From: CAYVTV01 sp964526475
GTDB lineage: Bacteria > Bacteroidota > Bacteroidia > Bacteroidales > GCA-2748055
NCBI GenBank assembly: GCA_964526475.1
Contig: CAZGKF010000054.1
Span: 1 to 21,074, forward strand
Length of the DNA: 21,074 bases
Direction of reading: 5' to 3'
Shown here: positions 8,096-15,867 of the stretch, piece after piece
How the letters are laid out: the number at the start of each line of letters is the position of its first letter
Position numbering within the stretch: the first letter of the stretch is position 1
Position numbers and translations under genes: made by a program
Notes under the pieces: generated by a model
Databases searched by the model: none
Told to the model about the DNA's origin: nothing
What the model saw: only the letters and a program-made list of their open reading frames with translations

Positions 8096-8111
8096 AACCG
8101 CTTGTGCGGTT
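8096..8111. repeat. Short inverted repeat AACCGC-TTGT-GCGGTT
   Basis: A perfect 6-base inverted repeat around a 4-base loop in an otherwise AT-rich region. It lies 27 bases from a second palindrome. There is no T-run directly after it on either strand, so it is not a clear terminator. It could be an operator or part of a dispersed palindromic element. Confidence 0.5.
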
Positions 8112-8137
8112 TAATGATATGTAACCCTTTAGCAACA

Positions 8138-8152
8138 CAACCCGGAGGGTTG
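8138..8152. repeat. Short inverted repeat CAACCC-GGA-GGGTTG
   Basis: A perfect 6-base inverted repeat around GGA, GC-rich against an AT-rich background. Similar CAACCC/GGGTTG palindromes are, to my recollection, scattered in intergenic DNA of some Bacteroidota, so this may be one copy of a dispersed element. It lies between divergent genes about 180 bases upstream of pta. Confidence 0.45.
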
Positions 8153-8329
8153 AAATTAGAATAAAGGAAAACAATTCAAAAAACTGCAAAACATTAGTTA
8201 TTTATACTAATAAGCTTGTTTTATAACATTAAATAATAATACATTATTCATATAGAAAATCAGGAGAATTAAGTTTTTTTAATTATTTTTAGAGGCAGTA
8301 AAAACTGAGACTTAATTATTTGTATATCA

Positions 8330-9337
8330 ATGAATTTATTACAGGAAATAAAAGAAAAAGCCAAAAGTCATAATGTTCGTATTGTGCTTCCTGAGGGTAA
8401 TGAAGAGCGTACGCTACATGCGGCCGATGAAATTATCAGGGAAAATATCGCTCAGATTATCCTGATTGGTGAGCCATCAAAAGTAAAATCCGCTGCCGCT
8501 TCCTTAGGACTTAAAAACATTGAAAAAACTTCCATTGTAAATCCTCTTCAGCATGAAAAAAAGGAAGAATATATCCATCTGATGACTGAAATCAGAAAAA
8601 GTAAGGGTTTGACAAAGGAAGAAGCTGCAAAACTGATCGAAGACCCACTTTATCTTGGAACCTTGATGATTAAAGCCGGAGATGCTGACGGGGAGGTAGC
8701 AGGTGCAATAAATGCTACTGGAGACGTTTTGAGACCTGCATTTCAATATGTTAAAACAATGCCCGGTATTACGGTAGTATCGGGAGCTTTTATTATGATC
8801 CTCAAGGACAAAGAATTCGGGAACAACGGATTAATGGTATTTGCCGATTGCGCTGTGCATCCAAATCCAAATGAAATGGAACTCGCTGAAATTGCAGTTG
8901 CAACAGCCCAAACCACTTATCACATTGCCGGGTTTGAACCAAGAATTGCCATGCTAAGCTTCTCCACAAAAGGAAGTGCCAGGCATGAGATGGTTGATAA
9001 GGTTGTTAACGCAACAAGGATTGCTAAGGAAATTAATCCTTCTTTAAAGATCGATGGCGAATTACAGGCTGATGCTGCCATTATTGAAAAGATAGGGAAA
9101 AGCAAAGCACCTGGCAGTGATATTGCAGGAAAAGCAAATGTTTTGATTTTCCCAACACTCGAAACCGGAAATATTGCCTATAAGCTTGTCCAGAGACTTG
9201 CTCATGCTGAAGCAACAGGACCTGTCCTTCAGGGCATGGCTGCTCCAATAAACGATCTTTCAAGAGGATGTTCCGTAAGCGACATCGTAAACCTTGTGGC
9301 AATAACAGTTAACCAGGCAGCAGGTATGAAAAAATAA
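8330..9337 (+). CDS. pta: Phosphate acetyltransferase (Pta)
   Basis: Converts acetyl-CoA and phosphate to acetyl phosphate and CoA, reversibly, in the cytoplasm. The 335 residues correspond to the short, single-domain form of the PTA_PTB family, without the N-terminal DRTGG regulatory domain. The N-terminus (IRLPEGN-like VRIVLPEGNEERTLHAA at about 16-32), the central ADGEVAGAINATGDVLRP stretch, and the C-terminal region PTLETGNIAYKLVQRLA followed by GPVLQGMAAPINDLSRG are diagnostic. It starts with ATG and is the first gene of a five-gene operon, 32 bases ahead of the dehydrogenase gene. It pairs with the acetate kinase encoded two genes downstream. Some enzymes in the family accept propionyl- or butyryl-CoA, but the separate ptb gene argues that this one is the acetyl enzyme. 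Confidence 0.95.
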   Translation: MNLLQEIKEKAKSHNVRIVLPEGNEERTLHAADEIIRENIAQIILIGEPSKVKSAAASLGLKNIEKTSIVNPLQHEKKEEYIHLMTEIRKSKGLTKEEAAKLIEDPLYLGTLMIKAGDADGEVAGAINATGDVLRPAFQYVKTMPGITVVSGAFIMILKDKEFGNNGLMVFADCAVHPNPNEMELAEIAVATAQTTYHIAGFEPRIAMLSFSTKGSARHEMVDKVVNATRIAKEINPSLKIDGELQADAAIIEKIGKSKAPGSDIAGKANVLIFPTLETGNIAYKLVQRLAHAEATGPVLQGMAAPINDLSRGCSVSDIVNLVAITVNQAAGMKK

Positions 9338-9369
9338 GGTTTAACAATATAAAACTAAAAACAATTTAC

Positions 9370-10332
9370 ATGGCAGAGACATTAGAGGATTTCGCACTTA
9401 GCAAGAAAATCCAGAAAAAAGGGACTATCCAGAAAGTTGCTGTAATAGGTTGCGGAAATATGGGCCAGGAAATTTCCCGGCTTATCAGCCAGCATGGAAT
9501 GGAGGTAATATTTATTGAGCTTTCTGAAGAAAGAATTCAGGAAGTATATCGAGAACTTGAAAAACAGCTTGATGAGAGCATAAATAATTGGGGGTTGACT
9601 GAAAGCGAGAAAAAAGTTGTTCTCTCAAGGATAAGAGGCACAACTGATTACAATTTGGTAAGGGATGTCGACCTGGTTATTGAAACAACAAACTCCAGAA
9701 AACCCGGAACAAATCTTGAAATAAGAAAAGATATCTTCCGGATGCTGGAAGATTACGTACCCACCGACACCGTTTTAACATCCAACAATTCCACTCTGAT
9801 GATATCCGATCTGGCAAGCGGACTGAAACACCCGGAAAGAGCTGTTGGACTTCATTTTATTACACCTGCCACAACTGTAAAAATAGTGGAAATTGTGAAA
9901 GGACTTGAAACTAACAAAACATCCTACGAATTTATTATCAAATTTGCCAAGATGTTAGAAAAGACTCCTGTCACCATCAACGAATCACCCGGGCATATCA
10001 GTGCAAGATTGATAGTACCTCTGATAAACGAAGCCTGCGACCTTATAATGGAAGGTGTTTCTTCTGTACAATGTATTGATACTACAATGAAAATGGGCTA
10101 CGGACTGCTTTATGGACCATTTGAAATGGCCGACAGAATAGGCCTTGACAAACTTCTTAAATGGATGGATAATCTCTATGCTGAATTCGGTAACCAGCAG
10201 TATAAACCATCACCTATCATAAAAAGACTTGTTAGGGCTGGTTACAATGGAAAGAAAAGCAACAGAGGCTTTTATAAATATGAAGAGGGTAAAATAATCG
10301 GTCAGTCTATAACTGCTACTGAATTTAAATAA
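9370..10332 (+). CDS. Divergent 3-hydroxyacyl-CoA (3-hydroxybutyryl-CoA) dehydrogenase
   Basis: NAD(P)-dependent 3-hydroxyacyl-CoA dehydrogenase family, 320 residues. It has a Rossmann motif VAVIGCGNMG (23-32) after an extra leader of about 20 residues, then SNNSTL (138-143), LHFITP (161-166), a helical C-terminal domain starting SPGHISARLIVP (206-217), and GPFEMADRIGLD (249-260). By alignment with well-studied family members the catalytic Ser141, His162 and Glu174 are present. The conserved Asn of HFFNP is Thr165, and the Asn of GFIVNR is Ala212. There is also an insertion of about 5 residues near 110-117. It lies between pta (gap 32) and ackA (gap 27) in one operon, so it should work on acyl-CoA metabolism. 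Its substrate may differ from 3-hydroxybutyryl-CoA, and a non-catalytic role cannot be excluded. Confidence 0.8.
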   Translation: MAETLEDFALSKKIQKKGTIQKVAVIGCGNMGQEISRLISQHGMEVIFIELSEERIQEVYRELEKQLDESINNWGLTESEKKVVLSRIRGTTDYNLVRDVDLVIETTNSRKPGTNLEIRKDIFRMLEDYVPTDTVLTSNNSTLMISDLASGLKHPERAVGLHFITPATTVKIVEIVKGLETNKTSYEFIIKFAKMLEKTPVTINESPGHISARLIVPLINEACDLIMEGVSSVQCIDTTMKMGYGLLYGPFEMADRIGLDKLLKWMDNLYAEFGNQQYKPSPIIKRLVRAGYNGKKSNRGFYKYEEGKIIGQSITATEFK

Positions 10333-10359
10333 TTAATTTACATAAACATTAATATATAA

Positions 10360-11565
10360 ATGAAAATCATAGTATTAAACTGCGGAAGTTCATCTATTAA
10401 ATATCAGTTATTTGATATGAGTACAACAGAAGTACTTGCCAAAGGAGTTGCAGAAAAAATCGGGCTTCACGGATCATTTGTGAAACATGAAAAGTCTGAT
10501 GGTGTTAAAGTAAAACTTGAAGGTGAAATTCTTGATCATCAAAATGGTATTGAATACATCCTGGGTATATTAAAAAGTTCAAAGTATGGATGTCTTAACA
10601 GTTTCAGTGAAATTGATGCCGTTGGGCACAGGGTAGTGCATGGAGGTGAAACTTTTAAAAACAGTGTGCTTATAACAGAAGAAGTTTCAAACAAAATAAA
10701 AGAAGTAATAGATCTCGCTCCACTTCATAATCCGCCAAATTTAAAAGGAATACAGGCTATGCAGTTTCTGCTGCCGGATATACCGCAGGTAGCAACATTT
10801 GATACTGCCTTCCACCAGACTATGCCGCAATATGCTTACATGTATGCAATACCATATTCCCTGTATCAGAAATTCGGATTAAGAAGATACGGTTTTCACG
10901 GCTCTAGTCATCGTTATGTCTCCGAAAGAGCAGCAACGATATTAAATAAAAACATAAATGAGCTTAAAATCATTACCTGCCATCTTGGGAACGGGGCCTC
11001 TGTTGCAGCTATAAAAAACGGAGAAGCAGTTGACACATCCATGGGATTAACACCTGTGGAAGGATTAATAATGGGCACAAGAACCGGTGATCTTGATATA
11101 GGAGTACTCTTATACCTTATGCAGAAAGAAGGAGTTGATGTAACCAATGCGAATACTCTTGTTAACAAATTCAGTGGTATGCTTGGAATAACAGGAGTTT
11201 CATCAGACATGAGAGAAATTGAACAGGCTGCTGAAAAAGGTAATGAAAGAGCTAAACTCGGACTCGATATGTATCATTACCGGGTTAGGAAGTATATCGG
11301 AGCTTATGCTGCAGCAATGGAAGGTCTTGACGTTCTTGTATTTACCGGCGGAATTGGAGAAAATGGACCTGAATCAAGAGAAGAGATGTGTAAAGGATTT
11401 GAATTTCTTGGGCTTGAATTTGATCATGAAACGAATAGAGGTAAAAGAGGAAAAGAAGCCATTCTGAGTAAACCTGGATCAAAAGTTACAGCTATGGTCG
11501 TCCCAACTAATGAAGAATTGGTTATCGCAAAAGACACCCAGGAAATTATCAACAAATTAACATAA
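10360..11565 (+). CDS. ackA: Acetate kinase (AckA)
   Basis: Transfers phosphate from acetyl phosphate to ADP, giving acetate and ATP (reversible); cytoplasmic. The 401 residues are typical of the family. Signatures are NCGSSSIKYQLF (7-18, the ASKHA phosphate-1 motif), AVGHRVVHGGE with the active-site arginine, ATFDTAFHQTMP, RYGFHGSSHRYVS, CHLGNGASVAAI and FTGGIGENGP. It starts with ATG, 27 bases after the dehydrogenase gene, and stops 3 bases before ptb, suggesting translational coupling. With pta it forms the acetate branch of substrate-level phosphorylation; the operon separates the two by the dehydrogenase gene. Confidence 0.97.
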   Translation: MKIIVLNCGSSSIKYQLFDMSTTEVLAKGVAEKIGLHGSFVKHEKSDGVKVKLEGEILDHQNGIEYILGILKSSKYGCLNSFSEIDAVGHRVVHGGETFKNSVLITEEVSNKIKEVIDLAPLHNPPNLKGIQAMQFLLPDIPQVATFDTAFHQTMPQYAYMYAIPYSLYQKFGLRRYGFHGSSHRYVSERAATILNKNINELKIITCHLGNGASVAAIKNGEAVDTSMGLTPVEGLIMGTRTGDLDIGVLLYLMQKEGVDVTNANTLVNKFSGMLGITGVSSDMREIEQAAEKGNERAKLGLDMYHYRVRKYIGAYAAAMEGLDVLVFTGGIGENGPESREEMCKGFEFLGLEFDHETNRGKRGKEAILSKPGSKVTAMVVPTNEELVIAKDTQEIINKLT

Positions 11566-11568
11566 TAT

Positions 11569-12468
11569 ATGAGACTTTCCTCTCTGGATGATCTGATACA
11601 TATTTCGAAATCTAAAAAGGAAATACGAATTGTTGTTGCAGCAGCAGCTGATGAACTGGTACTTTCGGCTATTAATAAGGCTTATGTCCTTGGGCTCATA
11701 AAGCCTTTGCTGGTAGGAAACGCTGAAAAGATCTCTGTTATTTGTTCAAAGGAAAGTTATGATTCCTCATTATGGGTAATAATTGATGAAAAGGATGCTG
11801 CTACAGCTGCAAGCATTGCTGTTAGCATGATAAAAAAAGGAAAAGCAGAAATACTTATGAAAGGAATGGTATCAACTGCTCCACTACTGAAAGCGATTTT
11901 AGATAAGGAAAAAGGGATAAGAAACTGCAATGTATTAAGTCATTTTGCCCTTTTTCAATCCTCTTATTATCATAAGCTTTTCGGCATTACGGATGCTGCG
12001 ATGAATATTTATCCACAGTTGAAAGAAAAGAAATGTATTATTGAAAATGCCGTTAAGATATTCCACAAACTTGGGAATATGCTGCCTAAAGTGGCTGTTT
12101 TATCTCCATTGGAAATGGTTAATGAAAAAATACAATCAACTATTGATGCTATATCATTAAAGGAAATGCAGAAAAACAACCTTATTCCAGGATGTTTAAT
12201 TGATGGACCATTTGCTCTTGATATTGCTGTTTCGAAAAAAGCTGCTGTATATAAGTCAGTCATTTCCGATGTTGCCGGTGATGCAGATATACTTCTTGTT
12301 CCTGATCTGAATTCAGGGAATATCTTTTATAAATCTTTGATTTTTCTTTCTGATGGAATTTCTGCTTCTATAATAACAGGTGCAGATTCTCCTATCGTAC
12401 TAACATCCAGGGCCGACAGCGATAGTTCAAAACTTTATTCAATAGCACTCGCTACAGCACTGATCTAA
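11569..12468 (+). CDS. ptb: Phosphate butyryltransferase (Ptb)
   Basis: Converts butyryl-CoA (or related short or branched acyl-CoA) and phosphate to the acyl phosphate and CoA. At 299 residues it has the length of Ptb rather than Pta. It shows the PTA_PTB family layout, with KAYVLGLIKPLLVGN near residues 38-52, EILMKGMVSTAPLLKAIL near 94-111, SHFALF and FGITDAAMNIYPQL in the middle, and DILLVPDLNSGNIFYKSLIFLS near the C-terminus. It starts 3 bases after ackA and ends 12 bases before buk. Adjacent buk supports the butyrate assignment; isobutyryl- or isovaleryl-CoA are also plausible substrates for this pair. Confidence 0.93.
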   Translation: MRLSSLDDLIHISKSKKEIRIVVAAAADELVLSAINKAYVLGLIKPLLVGNAEKISVICSKESYDSSLWVIIDEKDAATAASIAVSMIKKGKAEILMKGMVSTAPLLKAILDKEKGIRNCNVLSHFALFQSSYYHKLFGITDAAMNIYPQLKEKKCIIENAVKIFHKLGNMLPKVAVLSPLEMVNEKIQSTIDAISLKEMQKNNLIPGCLIDGPFALDIAVSKKAAVYKSVISDVAGDADILLVPDLNSGNIFYKSLIFLSDGISASIITGADSPIVLTSRADSDSSKLYSIALATALI

Positions 12469-12480
12469 AAAAATAATAAA

Positions 12481-13572
12481 ATGTCAACAAGGCAGATACT
12501 GGCTATAAATCCCGGCTCTACAACTACTAAAATAGCTGTTTACAGCAACACTAAGGTAGAATTCCTCAAAAGCATTATGCATTCAGTTGAAGATCTGAAA
12601 AAATTTAAAAGAGTTGTTGATCAGTATCAATACAGGAAGGAAATTGTTATTAAAGAGCTTAAATTGTCAGGTATTGATCCGGAAAAGATAGAAGCAGTTG
12701 TTGGACGCGGAGGTTTACTTCGTCCTATCAAATCGGGTATATATATTATTAACGAGAGAATGAAAAAAGACCTGAAGGCAGGTCGGCTCGGGGAGCATGC
12801 AAGCAACCTGGGCGGTTTGATTGCCGAAGATATTGCAAAAGCACTTCCACACGCGAAAGCTTATATCGCAGATCCTGTTGTTGTTGATGAGATGGAAGAT
12901 GTTGCCAGGATTGCTGGTCATCCTGATTTTAAACGATTATCTATATTTCATGCCCTTAACCAAAAAGCCATTTCAAGAGCATATGCCCGATTGCTTAATA
13001 AAAAATATGATGAACTTAATCTTATTGTGGCACATATGGGTGGAGGAATTTCGGTTGGAGCCCACCGGTATGGAAGAGTTATTGATGTTAATAACGCCCT
13101 TGATGGTGAAGGTCCTTTTTCACCTGAAAGAACCGGAACATTACCTGCAGGTCAGCTTGTAAAAAAATGCTTCACAAAAGGTGTAACATTGGAAGAAGTT
13201 AAAAAAATGATTAATGGGGAAGGTGGTTTAATGGCATTTTTCGGCACAAACAGCGCCTATCAGATTGAATTAATGGCTTTGGAAGGAGATAAAAAAGCAC
13301 GGATGATACAGGACGCCATGTCATACCAGGTTGCCAAAGAAATTGGTGCCATGTCTGCTGTACTCCATGGTGAGGTTGACGCAATAATTTTAACCGGAGG
13401 AATTGCTAATAACACTATGGTAGTGGAATACATTAAAAAAATGGTTTCTTTTGTTGCCCCTGTTATCATATATCCAGGAGAAGATGAAATGCATGCATTG
13501 GCAATGAATGGTTTGATGGTTTTAAAAGGAGAAATTGAAGCAAGGGAATATACGGAAGAAAATATGGTTTAG
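12481..13572 (+). CDS. buk: Butyrate kinase (Buk)
   Basis: Makes ATP and butyrate (or a branched short-chain acid) from the acyl phosphate produced by Ptb. The 363 residues fit the family. Motifs of the ASKHA fold are ILAINPGSTTTKIAVY (6-21), VVGRGG (73-78), LIVAHMGGGISVGAH with the nucleotide-binding glycines, and DAIILTGGIANN near residue 300. It is the last gene of the operon, 12 bases after ptb. Its TAG stop (13570-13572) overlaps the stop of the convergent dehydrogenase gene by 3 bases, so there is no room for a conventional terminator between them. The usual upstream butyryl-CoA genes (thl, crt, bcd) are not in the window. Confidence 0.95.
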   Translation: MSTRQILAINPGSTTTKIAVYSNTKVEFLKSIMHSVEDLKKFKRVVDQYQYRKEIVIKELKLSGIDPEKIEAVVGRGGLLRPIKSGIYIINERMKKDLKAGRLGEHASNLGGLIAEDIAKALPHAKAYIADPVVVDEMEDVARIAGHPDFKRLSIFHALNQKAISRAYARLLNKKYDELNLIVAHMGGGISVGAHRYGRVIDVNNALDGEGPFSPERTGTLPAGQLVKKCFTKGVTLEEVKKMINGEGGLMAFFGTNSAYQIELMALEGDKKARMIQDAMSYQVAKEIGAMSAVLHGEVDAIILTGGIANNTMVVEYIKKMVSFVAPVIIYPGEDEMHALAMNGLMVLKGEIEAREYTEENMV

Positions 13573-14279
13573 GGATTAGTGAAAGATACTGGTAATATTT
13601 TACCGTTAAAATAATTATGCCCGGTTAAGGCGAAATTGGCGATGAAATCAGCCATATCTGAAGCAGTCAATGCCGGCTTATATCCGGGAAAAGCTTCGCG
13701 GAGCATTTCTGTATCAGCCGACCCCAGCGCAAGACAATTAAACCGTATTCCTTTCATTTTATATTCCTCAGCCAGACATTCTGTTAGAACTGCCAAAGCT
13801 CCTTTTGCAGAACTGTAAAAAGATAAACCGGGGAATTTTGTGCTGCCCTGGAATCCCCCCATACTTCCAATATTAAGAATATGACCTATCCCCTCTTTCC
13901 CCATCAGGGGAATAATATGTCTGCTGAGTAGTGCCGGTGCAATAAAATTGATCATGAGAGTCTTACTGATCTCAGGAAAAGTAAACTCATTAAAAGGTTT
14001 ATTGCTAAGATATCCTGCGTTATTGATCAATATATCAATGCAATTAAAATTTCCCGATATCTTTTTGGCTATATGAAATATATCTTCCTCTGAAGAGAGG
14101 TCCGCGGTATAAACCCTGCATTCACAAGCCTTATTGATACTCTTTATTTTGGATTTCAAGCCTTTCAGCCTGTCTGTATCCCTCGATATTAGAATTAGTA
14201 CATGCTCACCATGAAATGCCATTTTCATAGCTGTTTCAGCACCTATCCCCCTGCTCGCCCCGGTTATTATTATATTCAT
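13569..14279 (-). CDS. Short-chain dehydrogenase/reductase (SDR)
   Basis: Classical SDR of 236 residues, probably NAD(P)H-dependent and cytoplasmic. The cofactor motif TGASRGIG is at 6-13, NNAG at 86-89, catalytic Asn111, Ser139 in NIGSMGG, and YxxxK as Tyr155 and Lys159. All catalytic residues are present. The acid/base pattern after the second strand (ISRDTDRLKG) resembles NADP-using members. The substrate cannot be told from sequence; the family covers 3-oxoacyl-ACP reductases, sugar and steroid dehydrogenases and pteridine reductases. It is transcribed toward buk and overlaps it by 4 bases at the stops, and it diverges from the outer-membrane protein gene across 332 bases. It is probably monocistronic. 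Confidence 0.88.
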   Translation of the reverse strand: MNIIITGASRGIGAETAMKMAFHGEHVLILISRDTDRLKGLKSKIKSINKACECRVYTADLSSEEDIFHIAKKISGNFNCIDILINNAGYLSNKPFNEFTFPEISKTLMINFIAPALLSRHIIPLMGKEGIGHILNIGSMGGFQGSTKFPGLSFYSSAKGALAVLTECLAEEYKMKGIRFNCLALGSADTEMLREAFPGYKPALTASDMADFIANFALTGHNYFNGKILPVSFTNP

Positions 14280-14611
14280 GGAAATTACTTATTTTTAACA
14301 TTAAAAATAATCAGATTTTTAATGCATAAATATATTAAAAAGTACAATTTTATAAGTATTTGACAAAAAATTAATTATAGCTTTAGAACGTATTTTAATA
14401 CCAAAGCATACAATATTAAAGATAGTTGATTAATAATACCTTGCGGTGCCTGGTATGTGTTCGTGCTGGTATAGTACATTTTATGACTTATCATTATATT
14501 TGTGTTTTGTGTTTGATCATAAATTTCCCATGGTTAATCATGAATATTTGGCAGATAAATAGAATAACGTAATGATATTAGATAATCATATTAATAAAAA
14601 CCTGCTCATCA
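14280..14611. other. Divergent intergenic region, SDR / outer-membrane protein
   Basis: A gene-free stretch of 332 bases, very AT-rich. It contains an inverted repeat ATACC (14436-14440) / GGTAT (14452-14456), a direct repeat CTGGTAT (14450-14456 and 14466-14472, 16-base period), and one TAnnTTTG match (14495-14502) oriented toward the outer-membrane protein gene. The repeats could be operator half-sites. I see no RNA gene or small ORF. Confidence 0.6.
14495..14502 (+). promoter_or_regulatory. Candidate -7 promoter element
   Basis: TATATTTG matches the Bacteroidota -7 consensus TAnnTTTG, 109 bases upstream of the outer-membrane protein start. There is no obvious -33 TTTG at the right spacing, and such matches arise easily in AT-rich DNA. 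The CTGGTAT direct repeats just upstream (14450-14472) would be well placed for a regulator. Confidence 0.25.
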
Positions 14612-15202
14612 ATGTTTAAATGGAAATTAATCCCGCTGCTAATAATTTCGATATGCAGTTTTATTGAAATTCAAGCTCAGGAGGAAGAAGAAAGGAAAGG
14701 TCAGTTTTATCTGGCTCCTGATATTGGACTTTTATTCGGTACAGTAACCAGAATTGAGTTTTCCCCTCTCCTGGGTTATTATTTAACCAACAGGCTTACA
14801 CTGGCCGGAGGATTCAGGTATGAATATTATAAAGATTCAAGAAATTATTATGGTTATACAAGTTACTCAACAAGCATTTATGGTCCACGTTTACAAGCCA
14901 GGTTTATCCTTATACATAATATTGACAACATTTTGCCGATCAGGTTAAATGCCGGCTTATTTATTTTAGCAGAGCAGGAGTTTTTGAGTCTCGAAAGAAG
15001 GTATTTTGATTTTCCGAATTATGATGAAGATGGTCGTTTCTTTAAACCAATTACACTTATTGGAGGAGGAATAAGCCAGCAAGCAGGCAGAAATTCTTTT
15101 TTTAATGTTATGGTTTTGTACGATTTAAATAATGATATTAGTTCACCCTATGTAAACCCCATTATTCGAATAGGATTTCAGATTGGCCTTGTCAAAAAAT
15201 AA
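14612..15202 (+). CDS. Outer-membrane beta-barrel protein, function unknown
   Basis: 196 residues. The N-terminal signal peptide (LIPLLIISICSFIEIQA, cleavage likely at A22-Q23) is followed by an acidic run QEEEE and then alternating hydrophobic/aromatic strands typical of a small 8-stranded outer-membrane barrel, such as FYLAPDIGLLFG, TLAGGFRYEYY, SIYGPRLQARFIL and PIIRIGFQIGLVKK. It is rich in Tyr and Gly, with Tyr-rich loops around residues 70-90. It starts with ATG and looks monocistronic: the upstream gene is divergent and the next gene begins 128 bases after. I do not recognise a specific family or ligand. Related small porin-like or OmpA-barrel-like proteins serve varied structural roles. 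Confidence 0.8.
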   Translation: MFKWKLIPLLIISICSFIEIQAQEEEERKGQFYLAPDIGLLFGTVTRIEFSPLLGYYLTNRLTLAGGFRYEYYKDSRNYYGYTSYSTSIYGPRLQARFILIHNIDNILPIRLNAGLFILAEQEFLSLERRYFDFPNYDEDGRFFKPITLIGGGISQQAGRNSFFNVMVLYDLNNDISSPYVNPIIRIGFQIGLVKK

Positions 15203-15330
15203 AGAGCGCGGCATTAAAGGGAAAAAAGAATGAAGAAAAAACCTTTTTATCATAATTTTAACAAGCTCTATTTTGATATGTCATTTAATTAAAGTTAATT
15301 TGAAGCTATTGTTTAACAAAAAACTAAAAA

Positions 15331-15867
15331 ATGAAAGTTGCTGAAAACAAAGTTATTTCTTTGATATATGAATTACGAAGAGATACGAAAAAGGGAGATA
15401 TTGTTGAAGTCCTTACAGAAGAGAAACCCCTTACTTTTATATTTGGAAGTGGTAACCTCCTGCCTAAATTTGAAGATAATATACTTGGACTTGGTGAGGG
15501 GGAAAAGTTTAATTTCAGTTTATCCAGTGACGAAGCATACGGACCAAAGGAAGATACGGCTGTTGTTGATGTTCCTCTGTCGGCTTTTGAGAATGATGGT
15601 AAAGTTGACTACAATCTTGTGAAAACCGGTAACTCTATACCGATGATTGACAACCAGGGCAATAAATTAACAGGTATAATAAGATCTATCGGCAATGATT
15701 CTGTGAAGATGGATTTCAATCACCCCATGGCTGGTGCAGCACTGCACTTTTCGGGCATGATAACCGGTATCAGGAATGCGTCTGAAGATGAAATCACGCA
15801 TGGACATATTCATACACCCGGAGGTTGCCATAGCTGCAATAATGAAGCCTGTGATGAAAATTGTTAA
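15331..15867 (+). CDS. slyD: FKBP-type peptidyl-prolyl isomerase, SlyD-like
   Basis: Cytoplasmic prolyl isomerase/chaperone of 178 residues. The FKBP core shows PLTFIFGSGNLLPKFED (33-49), LGLGEGEKF (52-60) and DEAYGPKE (67-74). An insert-in-flap domain follows at about 75-130, as in SlyD. The C-terminus (155-178) is rich in His and Cys: HGHIHTPGG, then CHSCNNEACDENC. This resembles the nickel/zinc-binding tail of SlyD, though it is shorter than in E. coli. The protein may therefore help insert metal into enzymes such as hydrogenases, besides assisting folding; that role is inferred. It starts with ATG. Its TAA stop is shared palindromically (TTAA) with the convergent amidase gene. Confidence 0.9.
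   Translation: MKVAENKVISLIYELRRDTKKGDIVEVLTEEKPLTFIFGSGNLLPKFEDNILGLGEGEKFNFSLSSDEAYGPKEDTAVVDVPLSAFENDGKVDYNLVKTGNSIPMIDNQGNKLTGIIRSIGNDSVKMDFNHPMAGAALHFSGMITGIRNASEDEITHGHIHTPGGCHSCNNEACDENC

Larger units (their letters stand above)
7922..8329. other. Divergent intergenic region between heme cluster and acyl-phosphate operon
   Basis: A gene-free, AT-rich stretch of 408 bases separating the divergent promoters of the small-protein/receptor/hem cluster and the pta operon. It holds two short perfect inverted repeats, at 8096-8111 and 8138-8152, and one promoter-like match for the minus-strand cluster at 7940-7948. No Fur-box-like or riboswitch-like sequence is apparent, and I cannot place a convincing promoter for pta. 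Confidence 0.7.

Noticed and set aside
7464..8329. Fur box or cobalamin/heme riboswitch ahead of the receptor cluster
   Set aside because: I found no GATAATGATAATCATTATC-like palindrome and no recognisable riboswitch core in either gap.
12821..13162. 113-residue plus-strand frame inside buk
   Set aside because: Out-of-frame shadow of butyrate kinase with low-complexity Leu-rich sequence.
15203..15330. Intrinsic terminator after the outer-membrane protein gene (AAAGG ... CCTTTTTAT)
   Set aside because: The arms are only 5 bases and are separated by an A-rich loop of more than 20 bases.
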